From Theobroma cacao (lineage: Eukaryota; Streptophyta; Magnoliopsida; Malvales; Malvaceae), in NCBI RefSeq assembly GCF_000208745.1, contig NC_030853.1:1516619-1580618 (forward strand): a DNA stretch of 64,000 bases, written 5' to 3'. Every line of letters starts with the position of its first letter. The first letter of the stretch is position 1. Below, one piece after another: positions 50,111-63,579 of this stretch. Position numbers and translations under genes: made by a program. The notes beneath the pieces were generated by a model. That model was not told the DNA's origin and made no database searches. It saw only the letters and a program-made list of their open reading frames with translations.

Positions 50111-53100
50111 AATTTCTTATTATATATATATTATTTTATTGAAGAAAAATATGGATATTGATCTTGTTGGATCTAAGATCCATGATGTAAATATATGTCT
50201 TGTAGACATTGCTACAATGCACATTATATTTGAAGACAAGAAATATTTTTCCCACTTGACAATAGAAGAAACCAATGTCAATACAATATCTAGTAATAAA
50301 AGATTAATTGAAGACTCCGAAAAAGTCAATATTTTACTGCCTTAAGGAACAACATATATAATAGAGGATATATTATTTTCAACGTTTCAAATAAATTTAT
50401 TAAGTTTTAAATATATTCATCTAAATGAATATGATATTGAGACAACACATGAAAGAGACACTTAATACATTTATATTACATCTATTATTTCGAGTAAGAA
50501 GTATATGTTAAAAAAAAATTACCCGTTTTGTTATATGGATTTTACTATACAAATATTAGAATGATTAAAACTTATACTATAGTAATCTAGGAGTTTACTA
50601 ATGATTTTAATATTTGGCATAACCAGTTGGACTATCTCGGATCAATAATGATGTAACAAATTATTAAAAATTAATGTGATCATCCATTGAAAAACCATAA
50701 GATTTTTCAAGCTAATAAATTTTCATGTGTTGCTTGCTCTAAAGGCAAATTAATTATAAAGTCATTACTAGTTAAAATTGATACTCAATCGCCTATATTT
50801 TTTTTAAACATATTCAATGTGATATATGTGAATTCATACATCCATCATGTGGACCATGTACATATTTTATAGTTTTAATAGATGCATCAACTAGATAGTC
50901 ACATGTATGTTTATTATCAACTCACAATTTGGCATTTGCAAGATTACTTGCACAAATAATTCATTTGTAACCACATTTTTCTAATTATGCAATCAAGACA
51001 ATTTGTGTTGACAATGCTGGTGAATTTACATCTCAAACCTTTAATATTGCAAATTAGTTGGAATAACTGTTGAACAGCCTGTGGCTTATGTTCATAAACA
51101 ACATGATTTAGTAAAATCATTTATTAAACACTTTCAACTGATTGTAAGGCCATTGTTTATGAAATCTAAACTTTTAATTTTTGTTTAGGGGCATGTCATT
51201 TTGGATGCAACAGCACTTGTATGCATCAGATCAAATGAGTTATTAAAAATTCTCTTATATATAATTGGTTTATGGTTAGGAACAAAGTATATCCCATTTA
51301 GCAATTTTTGGATGTGTGGTATATGTTCCAATTTCTCCATCATAACACACAAAGATGGGTCTTCAAAGGAGGTTAGGAATATATGATGGATATGAATCTC
51401 CATCTATAATTAAATATCTAAAACCCTTGATAGAAGATTTATTTACTACAAGGTTTGTTGATTGTCATTTTGATGAAACAAATTTTTCAACATTAGGGGG
51501 AAAAAACTAAGCAGCTAGAAAAAGAAAATTTCTTGTAATTAATTATTATTATCTAGTTTTGATCCTTGCACAAATTAATATGAACTTGAAATTCAAAAAA
51601 TAATTCTTTTATAAAATATAGTAAATTAGCTGCCATCCGTTTTATTGACTTAAAGAGAATAACTAAATCTTATATACTAGTTGCAAATACTCCTATTAGC
51701 ATTGATGTCTTTGTAGGACAGGGCATGCCAGAAGCATGGAGACCAATCGATTCCAAAAGATAAAATCCTTGAAAAAGAAAAAAAACAAATATACAAGATG
51801 GTCAAAAAAATGAAGTAGAAACTCTAGAAAAAACCACTAACATAATTGATAAAATTTCAGAAGAAATTTAGGTACTTGAAATCATTGAAAATGAAGATAT
51901 CTCAATAAATTAGTCATGATGGGAAAAAGATAGAACCAGAATGAAATAAACATCGACGATATTTTTGCATACATTGTAGCACTCAATATTATGAAAGAAA
52001 ATGAGGATCTTAAACCTACATCCGTTGAAGAATGTAGCCGTAGAAATGATTGGCTAATGTGGAAAGAAGCAATCAAAGTGGAATTGAATTGACTTGCAAA
52101 ACATGAAGTTTTTAGACTTGTAATCTGTACAGCAAATGACGCAAAACTAATGGGATATAAATAGGTATTTGTGCAAAAATGAAATGAGAAAGATGAGATT
52201 GTGAGATATAAAGCACAGCTTATCGTACAAGGTTTTACCCAAAAACCTGGTATTAAATATGAAGAGATATATTCTCCATGATGAATGCAATTAGAATTCT
52301 ATATTTACTAGTTTGGCAATAAATGAGAAGATTGAAACTTGTCTAATGAATATTGCTACAGCCTATTTATATGACTCATTTGATATCAATATCTATATGA
52401 AAAATCTTGAAAGATTTAAATTGCCTGAAGTACAAAATTTGAATTTTTTAAAAAATTTATTCAATTAAATTAAATAAATATGTATATGGATTAAAGCAAT
52501 TCAAACACATATGGTATAATCGCCTTAATGAATATTTGTTAAAAGAAGGTTATAAAAGTAACCTTATATGCTCATGTGTTTTTATAAAGAGATTCAGATT
52601 TGAATTTGTTATAATTGTTGTTTATATTGATGACCTAAACATTATTGAAACTCTTGAAGAAATATCAAAAGCTAGATTACTTATAAAAAGACTTTGAGAT
52701 GAAAGACCTTGGAAAAATAAAGTTTTTTTTGGGTCTTTAAATTGAACACTTGACAAATGAAATTTTTGTCCATCAATCTAATTATATAGCAAAAGTGTTG
52801 AAACGATTTTATATGGACAAAACACATCCATTGAGTTCACCAATGGTTGTAAAGTCACTAGATGTAAAAAAAGATCCTTTATGACCTCGTGAGGATAATG
52901 AAGAACTTCTTAGTCCTGAAGTATTATATCTCAGTGCAATTGGAGCAATGATGTATCTTGCTAGCAATACACGACCTGATATATCATTTGCTGTGAATTT
53001 ATTAGTAAGATGTAGTTCTTCTCCAACTCAAAGACATTGGAACGAATTAAACATATACTTCGATATCTCTGAGAAACAATGGATATGAGCTTATATTATT

Positions 53101-54143
53101 CAAATGCATTAAAATTAAATTTAATTTGTTACGTAAATGTAAAATATTTATTTGATCCAAACAAGGCTCGATCTCAGACATGCTATTTATTTATATGTGG
53201 AGGTATGACTATTTCATGGCGTTATATAAAACAAACTATAGTTGTTGCTTCTTCTAACCATGCAGAGATTTTAGCAATTCATGAGACAAGTAGTGAATGT
53301 GTTTGGTTAAGATCTGTAACTTAATATATTTGAGAAACGTGTGACTTGTCAACCAAGAAGGAAATTCCAACAATGTTATATGAGGACAATACCGTTTGCA
53401 TAACACAGTTAAAAAAAGAATACATTAAAGACGATAGAACAAAACATATTTCATCAAAATTCTTCTTCACTCATGTTTTCCAAAAAAAGGTTGATATTAG
53501 TGTTCAACAAATTCAGTCAAGTGACAATCTAGCAGATTTGTTCACTGAAGTCATTTCTACTGCAACATTTGAAAAGCTGGTACAAAAGATTAGAATGCAT
53601 CATTTTAAAGGTCTCTATAATGTAGTAATCAGGGGGAGTAAAATACGCATTGTACTTTTTTCCTTCATTCAGGTTTTTCCCATTGGGTTTTTCTTGATAA
53701 GGTTTTTAATGAGACAGTAGTTCAAAAGCGTATTTTTGAAAAGAATTATGTACTTTTTTTTCTTTACTCGAATTTTTTTTCATGAGGTTTTTTCCTTGTA
53801 AGATGTTAACGAGGCATATTCTTGATACAATGGATATTCAAGGAGGAGTGTTATGAATATTTTTGTGAATATCTATTTATACTATGTATATCTAGATTTG
53901 GATGTAAATTAGATTGGATGAAGATTAGAATTTAATCCATCCATCTAATCTTTTAGTATTATTTTTATCTTGTAAATTCAATCTAAATAAGGGGTTATTA
54001 GCCTATAAATAAACTCCTTCACTTCATTTTTAAATACACACTTCAATAAAATCTTCTTACTCCCTCTAAATGTTTTTTTTTTCTCTAAATATTTTCTCTT
54101 ATATCTTTCTTATAGTTGTTCTTTTAAGATTTATTTCATAACA
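50110..54143 (+). mobile_element. Degenerate 5'-truncated Ty1-copia retrotransposon
   Basis: Copia pol remains are read in order through many stops and frameshifts. The integrase zinc-finger region is at about 50620-50770 (WHNQLDYLGS and later SCVACSKGK). Reverse transcriptase is at about 51950-52750, with WKEAIKVELN, RYKAQLIVQGF and the catalytic-type VYIDDLN near 52620. The LGKIKFF segment is near 52705. The RNase H region is at about 52910-53620 (GAMMYLASNTRPDISFAVN and DNLADLFTE). A polypurine-type AAGGAGGAG leads into a 3' LTR. I find no matching 5' LTR or primer-binding site, so the element is truncated, and no protein could be made. Confidence 0.9.
53849..54143 (+). repeat. 3' LTR of the copia remnant
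   Basis: 295 bp from TGTTATGAA to TTCATAACA, so the termini are perfect 9-bp inverted repeats with TG and CA ends. Immediately preceded by the purine tract AAGGAGGAG. It contains a TATA-like CCTATAAATAAA near 54011. Confidence 0.82.
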
Positions 54144-56489
54144 ATTTTCTCAATCTCACACCTCTTTTAGTTGTTTAAACACGACATAATCCAGCCCTGT
54201 TTTGTACAACCAACTACTAAACGGCTAAATTCATATTATAAAGAGGAGAAAAAATAAAAATACCGAATAATTAAAAAAATTAGGATAAAATCATAAATAA
54301 CATAATTAAGTTTAGTAATGGGCTTATCAGCTCAAAATCATAAACTTCATGGGCCAACATTTGTCCAACAAAACAAATTAAGGCCCAAATCCAATACATT
54401 TCCAACTCTTGAAAGGATGTGAGCACTTCGATGAAAGAATTGTTAGCTCAGCTCAAGTTATACAAAGGGCAATCCCAAGGATCCATACTCTCGTGGAAAC
54501 TCCTCTCTTCAAAAGCTTATCTCTTAAAGCACCCAAAAATGTAAGTTTTTTTTTTAAGTTGGTTTCTTCCTTTTTTTTTGTTTTGATTTTTATTTTTTTA
54601 ATGTAATATGACCCAACATAGTTTTTAAAGTACCCATTTGATTTTTAGCTTGGATGTATCTTTTTGGAAGTAAAAATAATCATTTGGGATATTAGCAAAC
54701 TTACCAACGAAAATTATGGGTTTGTGCTAGTTGAGTTGTTGTTGAAATTTGTTTGTGCAAAGCTTGAGAGTGTTGAATTTATTGATACCAAAAGGGAAAT
54801 GCAACCTAGAAATGGGGTAATTCAATTTTTGAGCTTATATTTCTAGCCAGGTGATGGGCTATTTAATTTGTGGTGCTAGACATTTTTGCTTAAATAATTT
54901 AAATCTAGCACTTGCAAGCATTCTTCAAATGTTAGATTAGTTGGTTTCTTAAGTTAAATGGATAAGTAGGTAAATTCTACTGATGCTTCATTGAATCTGT
55001 ATACTTGAGCTAGAGAAACCAATGAATGATTCATTACAAAGACATATTGTCTAATCTCTATTTTCACAGCAATGACCGAGTAAAATTTATCTGATACATG
55101 CTTTTAACTTCTTTTGCTCTATCATCATATCGAAATTCACACCTGTCATGTTGAACCTTGTTTAAGTAGAGGTAGAATATGCAAATAGTAGCAAGTTTAG
55201 CTTATCGGTTGAGTTTTTGAGAGTTTATAGTTAATGTGTGCATCAAATGCATATATTTAATGAGAGATTAAATATCTAATTAGTCTAAGTTAGACTAGAT
55301 TTAGGTGTTTTTTAGTTATTTTATTAGTTTAGTTTAACTTATGTTTAAATCTTTATTTTAAGTTAATAATGTTAGATTTATATTATTTGTAATTATTTTT
55401 ATGTTTTTATAGGAGTAGAATAAAAAATAATTTCAATTGGTAAAGAAAGTTACATCATGGACTGGTGCTCTATTTGCATATATTTTGCTTTTCAAGCATA
55501 TCTCTCACTATAGAAGTCCAAATGATATGATTTTTAAACCATTAGAAAGCTAAGAGGCAGGGCTACAACTTTAATGCTTACCATTTTGCCCAAATTTAAT
55601 AAAAAGGTGGTCAAAATCTTTGTCAAAATAAAAGTACTGCATTAGAAGAACAAAATTAAGCAAAACCTTTGAGAGCCGCGGCTTTGGAAAATGAGAGCCA
55701 CGACGCTCAATGTATTTTCCAAAAATAACAAGCTTATGGGATTTTGAAAGCTAGGGCTTTTGGAGGCTATTTAAGGGGCCTTTTTCAGAGGTTTCTAAGA
55801 GGAGGCAACAAGCAATTTCTTTGGAGGAAAAGAGCAAAAAACAAATCAAGAAAGCAAGAGAATTGGAGGGAGAATCAAGATCATAAAACTTCAACTATTA
55901 GTTTTTTTTTTCTCTACTTTTGTGTTTTTCTTATTTTCTTTGACTTGGATTAATAACTAATTTTCTTTGGATGAAGTTTTTATTAGATATTATGAACTAA
56001 ACTATTTTTTTAGGATTGCAATTGAACTCACATGTAATCTGAATTTTTAATCTCTTTCTTGCTTATTTTCAATGAAATTGAATTATTTATTCCAATTTGT
56101 TCTTAATACTTTTAATTGTTTGGCCATCAATTAAATTGATTTAGGAACCGAAATAAACTTGGAAAAGGGAGTTTAATGTAGACTAAAATTGGGATAGCAT
56201 ATGATCATATTAATTGATTTATGTATAGGATAGAGATACACCTATAGGCCATATTTAGCCACATTATAGCCTGAACTTAATGAGTCTATTTTAATTTTAA
56301 TTCACATAGGAATATAGTATTTTTGTTAAAATAAATATTTTTATAAGAAGAGTCAGGAGACCTTTGTAAATAATTGAGGACTCTAGGTTAGCAATTCAAC
56401 TCATTGAAATAAGTTAAGAAAGATGGTTAAGATTTAAATGAAGTGTGAGGGATATTCTAATCTCAGGCTTATTTTCTTTTTCCTTATAA

Positions 56490-56575
56490 TTGGTGGAGGG
56501 GGGATTCGAACCCTGTTCTTTAGGTAAGGGGATTATGCACCAACCAATGAGCCAAATGTTCGGATGCAAAATCCT
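56490..56575 (-). mobile_element. tRNA-derived SINE fragment
   Basis: On the minus strand the segment carries an A-box-like TGGCTCATTGG (56543-56553) and an exact B-box GGTTCGAATCC (56502-56512) at the spacing of a Pol III internal promoter. It does not fold as a complete tRNA gene and lacks a recognisable anticodon arm. It lies within the LTR of the gypsy-type element. Confidence 0.6.
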
Positions 56576-59362
56576 AAGTTTGTTTGATTTACTGTTTTCC
56601 CAATTATCTTGTTGCTTTAATTTTTAATTAAATTAGTTTTAATTGATTAATTTTTAGTTTAATTAGAATTCAGATTTTTATTATTTGAATAAAACTAAAT
56701 TGTTCTAATTTTAGTACTTAGTAAAATTTTAGATCAATTCTCTGTGAGATCGATACTCTGCTTACTTATATATTATCTATTCGATACGTATACTTGCGTA
56801 GTAGAATTTTAACTGACAAGTTTTTGGCGTCGTTGCTGGGGAATTGTTTCTAGAATTTCTACTAATACTAATACCAAGCAACTTTAGTCTTAATTCAAAT
56901 TTTTTTATTTTATTTTCAGGTACTTTTAGTTAAGGTGATGAATTATTATAATTATCAGTGATCATCTGAACAATTTGTGCCTAGGAGGGTTGGTAGTGAT
57001 TATGAATTGGCTATTAGTGCTTTCACCACTCAAGTAAATATTTTGTCTTAAAGAAGTGACAATTGGGATGTTAATGTTTTTCAAAGTCCTTTTGTAGCAT
57101 GCGAGCTTTGTGGAGATAGACATTCAAGTGATTGTTGTCCAACCTATTATGAATCAATGCAATTTCATTGAAGCTTCAATGGGCAGGAAAACAATTTGTA
57201 CTTCAACAGTCACAACTCATGGTGAAAGCACCCAAATTTTTCATGGAGTAATGATCAGGATCCTACATATTCATCACAACCTGTTTTCCAACATGATTTC
57301 CAATCACAAGTTAAAACCCTTATGCTTAAAAAGAATCTAACTTTAAAGGATATGTTGATGCAATTCATGACAAAGAATGATGCCATCATTCAAAGTCAAG
57401 TAGAATCAATTTGAAATCTTGAGACTCAATTAGGCCAACTTGTTAATTACATCAACAATAGGCCTTAAGAAACTTTACCAAAGCACACTAAGCCTTATCC
57501 TAAAAGAGAAGAATATGGTAAACATCTAGATGAAGTAAACGACAAGGATGTGGTAAATGATGTAGATAAAGGATATCAAGAGAATACTTCCAACAAACAA
57601 GTTCAAGATGAAGAAGATAAGCAAAATGAGGAAGTATCTACACCACCACAAGTCAAGCCATATGTGCCTCCCATTCCTTTTCTAGATACCTAAGGAGGCG
57701 TTACATAAGGAGGCTATTGATATGGAAATCCAAAGAAACTCCTTGAAGCTTGTTTGGTTCAAGATGAAACAATAAAGGACTAGAATGAAGAACTCACAAA
57801 TGTTACACATGTTTTGAAGGTTATACCAAAAGTGCAATATTCAAAAAGAACTTAAAATGAGAACTTGGGTAAAAATCAGCTTATTCCACCACCTTGGGTT
57901 GAGCAAGCACCAAATCTTGAGTTAAAGCCACTACAACCTCATCTTAGGAGGAAACTACTTTCACACCTCAAACTTTTTCCATGCAAACTCCAACCTCCTT
58001 AAAGGATGAATGAAGACATCAACCAAAGTCAAGCTATTGACTATAAAGAAGCGCTTCTTGGGAGGTAACCCAAGCTATATCTTTTTGGATTTAGTTGTTA
58101 TTTTAGTTACTTTTTGTTTTTCTATGTAAATAAGTAGTTATAATCTCTCCCTAACTTGTTTGTTATGTATGCAGGTTTCGAAAGCATGAAGATGAAGAGA
58201 AAGAAAATTAGAGCTTTCAAGGCACTACCACCATTGATAAAGGAGTTTAATTTTTTTTTTTGAGCTTTTCACATTGAGGAAAATGTGCAATTTAAGTTTG
58301 GGGGAGGTTTTATTGTTATTATTTTTTGTGATGTTTTTAAGTTAGTTTATTTTCATTTTTTTTTTTGTTTTTAGGAATGCTTGAGATGAAAATTGCTTAT
58401 GCCATGATATTACCAATCCTAGGATGATATTTTGATTATCTTGCTATTTTGATTATCTTGCTATTTTGATTCTTGGTTTGATATAGATATGAATTGAGTG
58501 ATTGTGATATTCTTTTGCTAGTTTCATTGTAGAATGCGATTTCTAATAATTTGTATATTAAATCTCTTACTTAGAATTATCATGTGATTTAGAGGAAGTT
58601 TATGTTGATAAAAAGTATAGTGAAGTCAATGATTCTAAAATTTGTTTGATTCTCTCTCGAGGCAAAATTCTAGATAACACTCATGATGAGATATGATTTA
58701 AGCCATCTTTGGACCGTTTGATCCTTTCATGTTAACCTTGTTAAACTTTTATCCCTAGTATACTTTTTTGAGCCTAATTTTCCCTTTCTTTGTTTAACCA
58801 CATGATAATAAGCTTAGCCTTAAAACAAAATTCGAATTTTACAACCCTTACTCCTAAGCGTGTATGTTGTTTTAGGAAATATAAATTGAGTTAAATGCTG
58901 AAAAAGGTAGAAAGGTGGAGTTGCTAAAAAAAAATATTTCAAAAATTGTTGGAATTCACCCCATTACAGACAATTAAAAAGAAATAAGTTTGGGGGTGTG
59001 GAATTGTGATAAAAAACAAAAAAGAAGAGAAAAAGAAGAAGTGTTGAACATAAAGAAAAAAAAATTGATGAAAATGGTGTACTTGGTAAAAGAAAATAAA
59101 GCTCTATAGGTCCTAAAATAATTATGTGCTTAGGGTGATATTGAGTCACATTATATCCTTTATCATACTTAAACCCTAGCCTTACATTATGAGCTTAATA
59201 AAAACGTATTGATCTTTGAATAAGTGTTAGTCTACATTAGTGGAGAGAGATATGAAAAACAAACTTATGAAATTATAACACTTAGTTAAATTTTGCATTG
59301 GCATAATCTTTTCTAGATTGTATGATATTCTTTGTAAAAAGATTATTCACACAGACATAAAT

Positions 59363-62300
59363 TGTGAGACCCTGTCAAACTCGATTAAAATACGGTATTG
59401 TATCGAGTGGTACAACTAAGTTAAATCGAGCTTTGAACTAGTTCAAATAGAAATTTTAAGAGAAAATTGAAAATTTTGAAACCCACAAAATGGCTTAGAA
59501 TAGTGATTCGGAGTTCAAGGTCCAGTTTGGAGTCCATCAAGAAAATTGACCGATTAGGGACAAAACGGTCATTTTACCATTTGATGATTAAATGGAGATT
59601 TCTAGCCAAGATTTGATCACATTTGACCAAGAATAATTATATAAAATATAATTATGATTATTGGAGTATAAAATGATGTTTAGCAGTGAAAAATTTTGAT
59701 TCTTGGTATTTATGGAGCACAAGGGCAAAATGGTAATTTTGCCACTAAAGGACTAAACGAAAATTTTTTAAACAATTTTTGCCCCATTTGGTTAATATTG
59801 ATCAATATTAGTGTTATTTTAGGTTGAAAAGTAGAAATAATGAGATTCCGGTACATTTCGGAGTAAAAGGGCAAAATAGTAATTTTTTCGCCCCAGGGGC
59901 AAATCGGTAAATTTTTCACCCCAGCACTTGTCAAGACCAAGGGATTTTAATTGTGGTAGGATTGGATAAATACCAGAATATTTGTGGTGGAAAATTAAGA
60001 AGAAAAAGTCAAAAAGTTAAAAATTGGGCCAATAAGCATGTGACACATGGCATGCTTGATTATTTTATTATTTTCTATAGAAATCAGCCCATTAAATCCC
60101 CAATTCCCTCACCATATTCGGCCTAGGCATCCAGCAACAAGAAAAAAGGAAGAACAAAAGGAAAAACAAGAAAACCTAGGTGGAAATTCAAAGAAAAAGT
60201 GAAGAAATCAAGGAAACAAGCTAGGTAAGTTAAAATTTCTTTAATTCTCCTTGATACCTAGCTTACCCATGCTTTTGTTCTTGATTTCCATGGTTGAATA
60301 TTGAGTTATCATGATGAATTCAATTCTGAAAAATGGGTATGGAAGAGGAATTGTTGTTGGAATAATTTGATTTTAGACTATGTTAGTGTTTAGGGATAGT
60401 TAAGCATGGTTATGAACAAAAACACAAAAGAAATATTCAATTTCTCTAGGGTTCCTTGTTGGCCGAACCATGAGGGCTGAATATCAATGGGGGATTGTTT
60501 TTATTTCAAGGAAAATGGCATGGAAAATGATGAATTAAGGTGAAACGGTTATGTGAAAAAAATTTCGGTGCTAGTGCACCAAATGACCGAATTTTTCTAT
60601 AAGGAACTGTGAGGGTTCTAATGCTGAATTTGGCTTTATTTAAATGGTATGTGGTAAATTAAGGTATTAGAGGAGAAATGGATTAATTTGGAGGTGATTT
60701 GGACACAATCGCCAATTAATCGGTGATCAGTCGAATTTAATCGATACCGCGATTAAGCGGTAATCGGACGTATTTTTGCATTTACATATCAAGCATTAGT
60801 AATTTAAATTAGTTTATATCAATTTAGGGACAATATAGTAAATTCCTTGACTTTGTTATTTGTCAAGGTGGTGAGACGTCCGGAAAAGGCAAAGGAATTG
60901 CGCCTGAGGACTATTAGTCTGAGTGCACCCGAAATTCAGATTTTTGATACCGGTGAGTGGACTTGCATTTCAAACTTGTTTTGGGGAATATGAAAGATTC
61001 TATCCAACTTGTCTTAGAAAATGTACCTTGGGAACAAGCTTTTAGTAAAATGATTTTATATTGTGAAAATGTGCTATACAATGGTTTATGTGTTATCACA
61101 ATATGATAAAATGCATGATATGCATTGGATGCTTCTTTGCATGTTGATTTGGACCCGGCTATGTGCGAGTAGGAGTGCACATAAGCCGTTGCTGACCCGA
61201 CTATGTGCGAGTAGGAGTGCATATAAGCCGTTGCTGACCCGGCTATGTGTGAGTGGGAGTGCACATAAGCCGTTGTTGCCCCCATAGCTTATAGGGCTGG
61301 ATGCTTCGTGATCTTCCACCCTATGAGTGCTTTGATAGGTATGATCTGTGGCGAAGTATGACTCTCCACCCAAGAGCTTGGAGGAGGAGGGAAGGGACTG
61401 CTCCGTTGCTTCGTGATCCGGAGTGAAGTGCACCTCTTGCCTAGTGAAGGGGAGGGATGCTTCGTGATCTCCCACCCCCTAGTGACAATAGCATAAGCCG
61501 TTGCATATGAGATGATGATGATGGGATGATGTGCATGATGATGATGATGGGATGGTGTGCATGTTGATGATGGGTATATGGTTGTAAATGCAAATATGTA
61601 AGCATTTGTTTTGTGGAAATTTGGAAGTTTACATGTGTTACATGTTGCTATTGTTATTTTAGCAGGATGACTTGTTTTAAGGGAAAAATGAGACTTTTTT
61701 CAAGGGAAAAAGGAGACTTTTTTCCTTGATGTTCTGGTTCTCGCTGCAGCGAGAATGAAGTTCGCTATAGTGAGAAACTTTCTATCCATTTTGCTAACTT
61801 GTGGGTTTTTACCATATTTCCCATTTCTTTGGTACCATAGTTGAGCATGGATTTTTGTAAAGTGATTTACTCACGTGGGATTTACATAAGGGGCTTAAAG
61901 GAGCTAAAACAATTGCATGGTTTTGAGAAAACAAATGCATCATGATTTCAATAAACATTCCTTATGGTATGCTTGTTCCCTTCTTGTTCACTCACTGAGT
62001 ATTGTACTCACGTTTTATATAAAAAAAAAATTATGTTTTCAGATCAGGTGACTGTTGGACCCTAGATCGAGGAGTCCCCGTAGTGCATCTCCTGGGTATG
62101 TATCTGGCATTCGATAGTAATCCCTCTTATTGTAAATGTCTCCGCTGGAAGTCATGGATCCTTTTGTATTATGAATACAATCTAACAATGTGAATATGTG
62201 TATGCAATGTAAATTGCTAAATACATGACTGGTATAGTGCATGTATATTATTATCTATAATGCCATTGTGTTTTGACTATGTTCACACAAAAAAAAAAGT

Positions 62301-62425
62301 GTGTGTGTATGCATGATATGATAAATTTGTTAAGCAAAGGTAAATGGATAGGCTTGCTTGGGCTTAGTGAGCTATGCTCATTGAGCTCATGCGCCGATCA
62401 TGGCCCGAGAAATTGGGTCGTGACA
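59363..62425 (+). mobile_element. Solo LTR, 3063 bp, with 5-bp target duplication
   Basis: Starts TGTGAGACCCTGTC and ends GGGTCGTGACA, flanked on both sides by TAAAT (59358-59362 and 62426-62430). There are no internal retrotransposon domains or primer-binding site between the ends, so this is a single LTR left by recombination between the two LTRs of a former element. It contains a 42-bp tandem repeat (61152-61277) and GATGAT microsatellite runs near 61508-61575. Several open frames across the repeats are artefacts. Confidence 0.85.
61152..61277 (+). repeat. 42-bp tandem repeat inside the solo LTR, three copies
   Basis: Units begin at 61152, 61194 and 61236, each of the form GACCCGGCTATGTG followed by a G-rich core and CATAAGCCGTTGCT. 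The copies differ at only a few positions. Confidence 0.9.
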
Positions 62426-63579
62426 TAAATATTGTGAAATCCATTTGAGAATGAACTTGCAGTTGAATTGAGTATGAATTTAATGATTATCTATATTTCA
62501 CCTTGAGTCAAAAGTGTGGGATAATTTTTGAGAAAAAAAATGGGGAATTCATGCTTTGGTGAAGTGCATCTTTAGCTAGTTGTTTTGTTTTTAGTTCTTC
62601 CTTTTTGCTTGGGGACAAGCAAAGATTCAATACCTAGTTGCTGATGGCAAGATTAGGTCAATTGGAGGTGAAAAGGTACATATTATAGTTCTTGTCTTGG
62701 CCTAAACTAGTAAAGACACATATTTTGCTTGGTCTTTTAGCATTAAACACACAGCACTATATCTACTTAGATGATGTTAACCTTTTTTTCCTTAAAATTT
62801 ATTTTAACTCTTGACCCTTCAAGAGATTTTATGTCCCTCTAAAATGAGCAAGTGTCATGTCTGATTGCTGAGATTCCTTTATCAGGAGATATCTGGGTGG
62901 CGCTATGTGGGGATAATGTTTGCTAAACCTATAGGAAACTATGGGGTAAGGTACCTGCACTAAGTTTTGCATTTCACCACCTCAGTTTCTTGATAAAGTG
63001 TACATATGGGTAATGTTTTTTCACTATTTATTTGATCATTTGTGTCCTTTTTGGGCTGATGGTTCAAGATAGTTTTTGATGATTTGCATAAAATCGGGAT
63101 TTATTCTTGAGACTATTTCTACAATCTTGGGACCAACAAATTTACCCTCATGAGAATTATATCAAAACACTGAAGAAGCATGGACTCAGTTGGGATCTGC
63201 CTAAAAGAAAATGATTGAAAAACCTCTAATTTTCTGAGTTAGCCCTAAAGAGCATTGAGACAACTTTGGTCCTATATTTTCTATTTTTTTCACTCTCTTT
63301 AAAGGTGGAAAAATTCTCTATATTGTTGGATCTTGTTGGAGGCTCTAATAATGCAAGTACTCTGTTATAGAGCATCCATGTGGTTTAGTTGTGTGGATCA
63401 ATTCGTTTGCGAGACAAAAAGAGAAGATAGAAACCCAATGTTGTTGTGTCCATTAGTAGGCCATTTGAAATAGGTGATTTATTTTTTATCTCAATATTAC
63501 TCTCTCTGCCCTTTTTTTTTCGAGAATTAACAAATGTAATATTAGACATACTTGTTCAAGTTGCTTGTTGTTTCCTTAT

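Larger units (their letters stand above)
55231..62632 (+). mobile_element. Gypsy-type LTR element with internal deletion, missing its 3' LTR
   Basis: Inserted in exon 2 of the DUF971 pseudogene. The left end is an LTR-like segment (about 55235-56818, TGTGTGCATC to ACTGACA). It is followed by a primer-binding site resembling tRNA-Asp complementarity (TGGCGTCGTTGCTGGGGA at 56825-56842). Gag remnants follow, including CELCGDRHSSDCCP (zinc-knuckle like, about 57100) and proline-rich PPPQVKPYVPPIPF near 57645. No protease, reverse transcriptase or integrase is visible. The 3' part carries a purine-rich AAGTTTGGGGGAGG (58294-58307) and, near 62605, TTGCTTGGGGACAAGCAAAG, a sequence typical just upstream of a 3' LTR, but no 3' LTR follows. 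It hosts the solo LTR at 59363-62425. Confidence 0.75.
54409..63214 (+). pseudogene. DUF971 pseudogene, split by inserted retrotransposon DNA
   Basis: Second copy of the gene at 43293-45032, in two parts. The left part covers promoter, exon 1 (54460-54540), a shortened intron 1 and the start of exon 2, up to about 55230. The right part resumes at about 62633 with the rest of exon 2, exon 3 (from 62887) and exon 4 (to 63214). Damage: the start ATG is ATA (54460-54462); the AG acceptor before exon 2 is AA; exon 2 is interrupted by about 7.4 kb; the acceptor AG before exon 4 is changed; exon 4 has a TGG to TGA stop (63108-63110) and a one-base deletion near 63155. The duplication includes about 150 bp of upstream sequence, so it was a DNA-level copy, introns included. 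Confidence 0.9.

Noticed and set aside
56490..56575. A functional tRNA gene
   Set aside because: A- and B-boxes are present, but there is no complete cloverleaf or acceptor stem, so a SINE is the better explanation.
60914..61475. Frames with repeated HSHIAGSATAY-like units
   Set aside because: They are translations of the 42-bp tandem repeat inside the solo LTR.
61738..61775. CTCGCTGCAGCGAG palindrome as a regulatory operator
   Set aside because: It lies within the solo LTR and is likely an ordinary feature of that repeat family.
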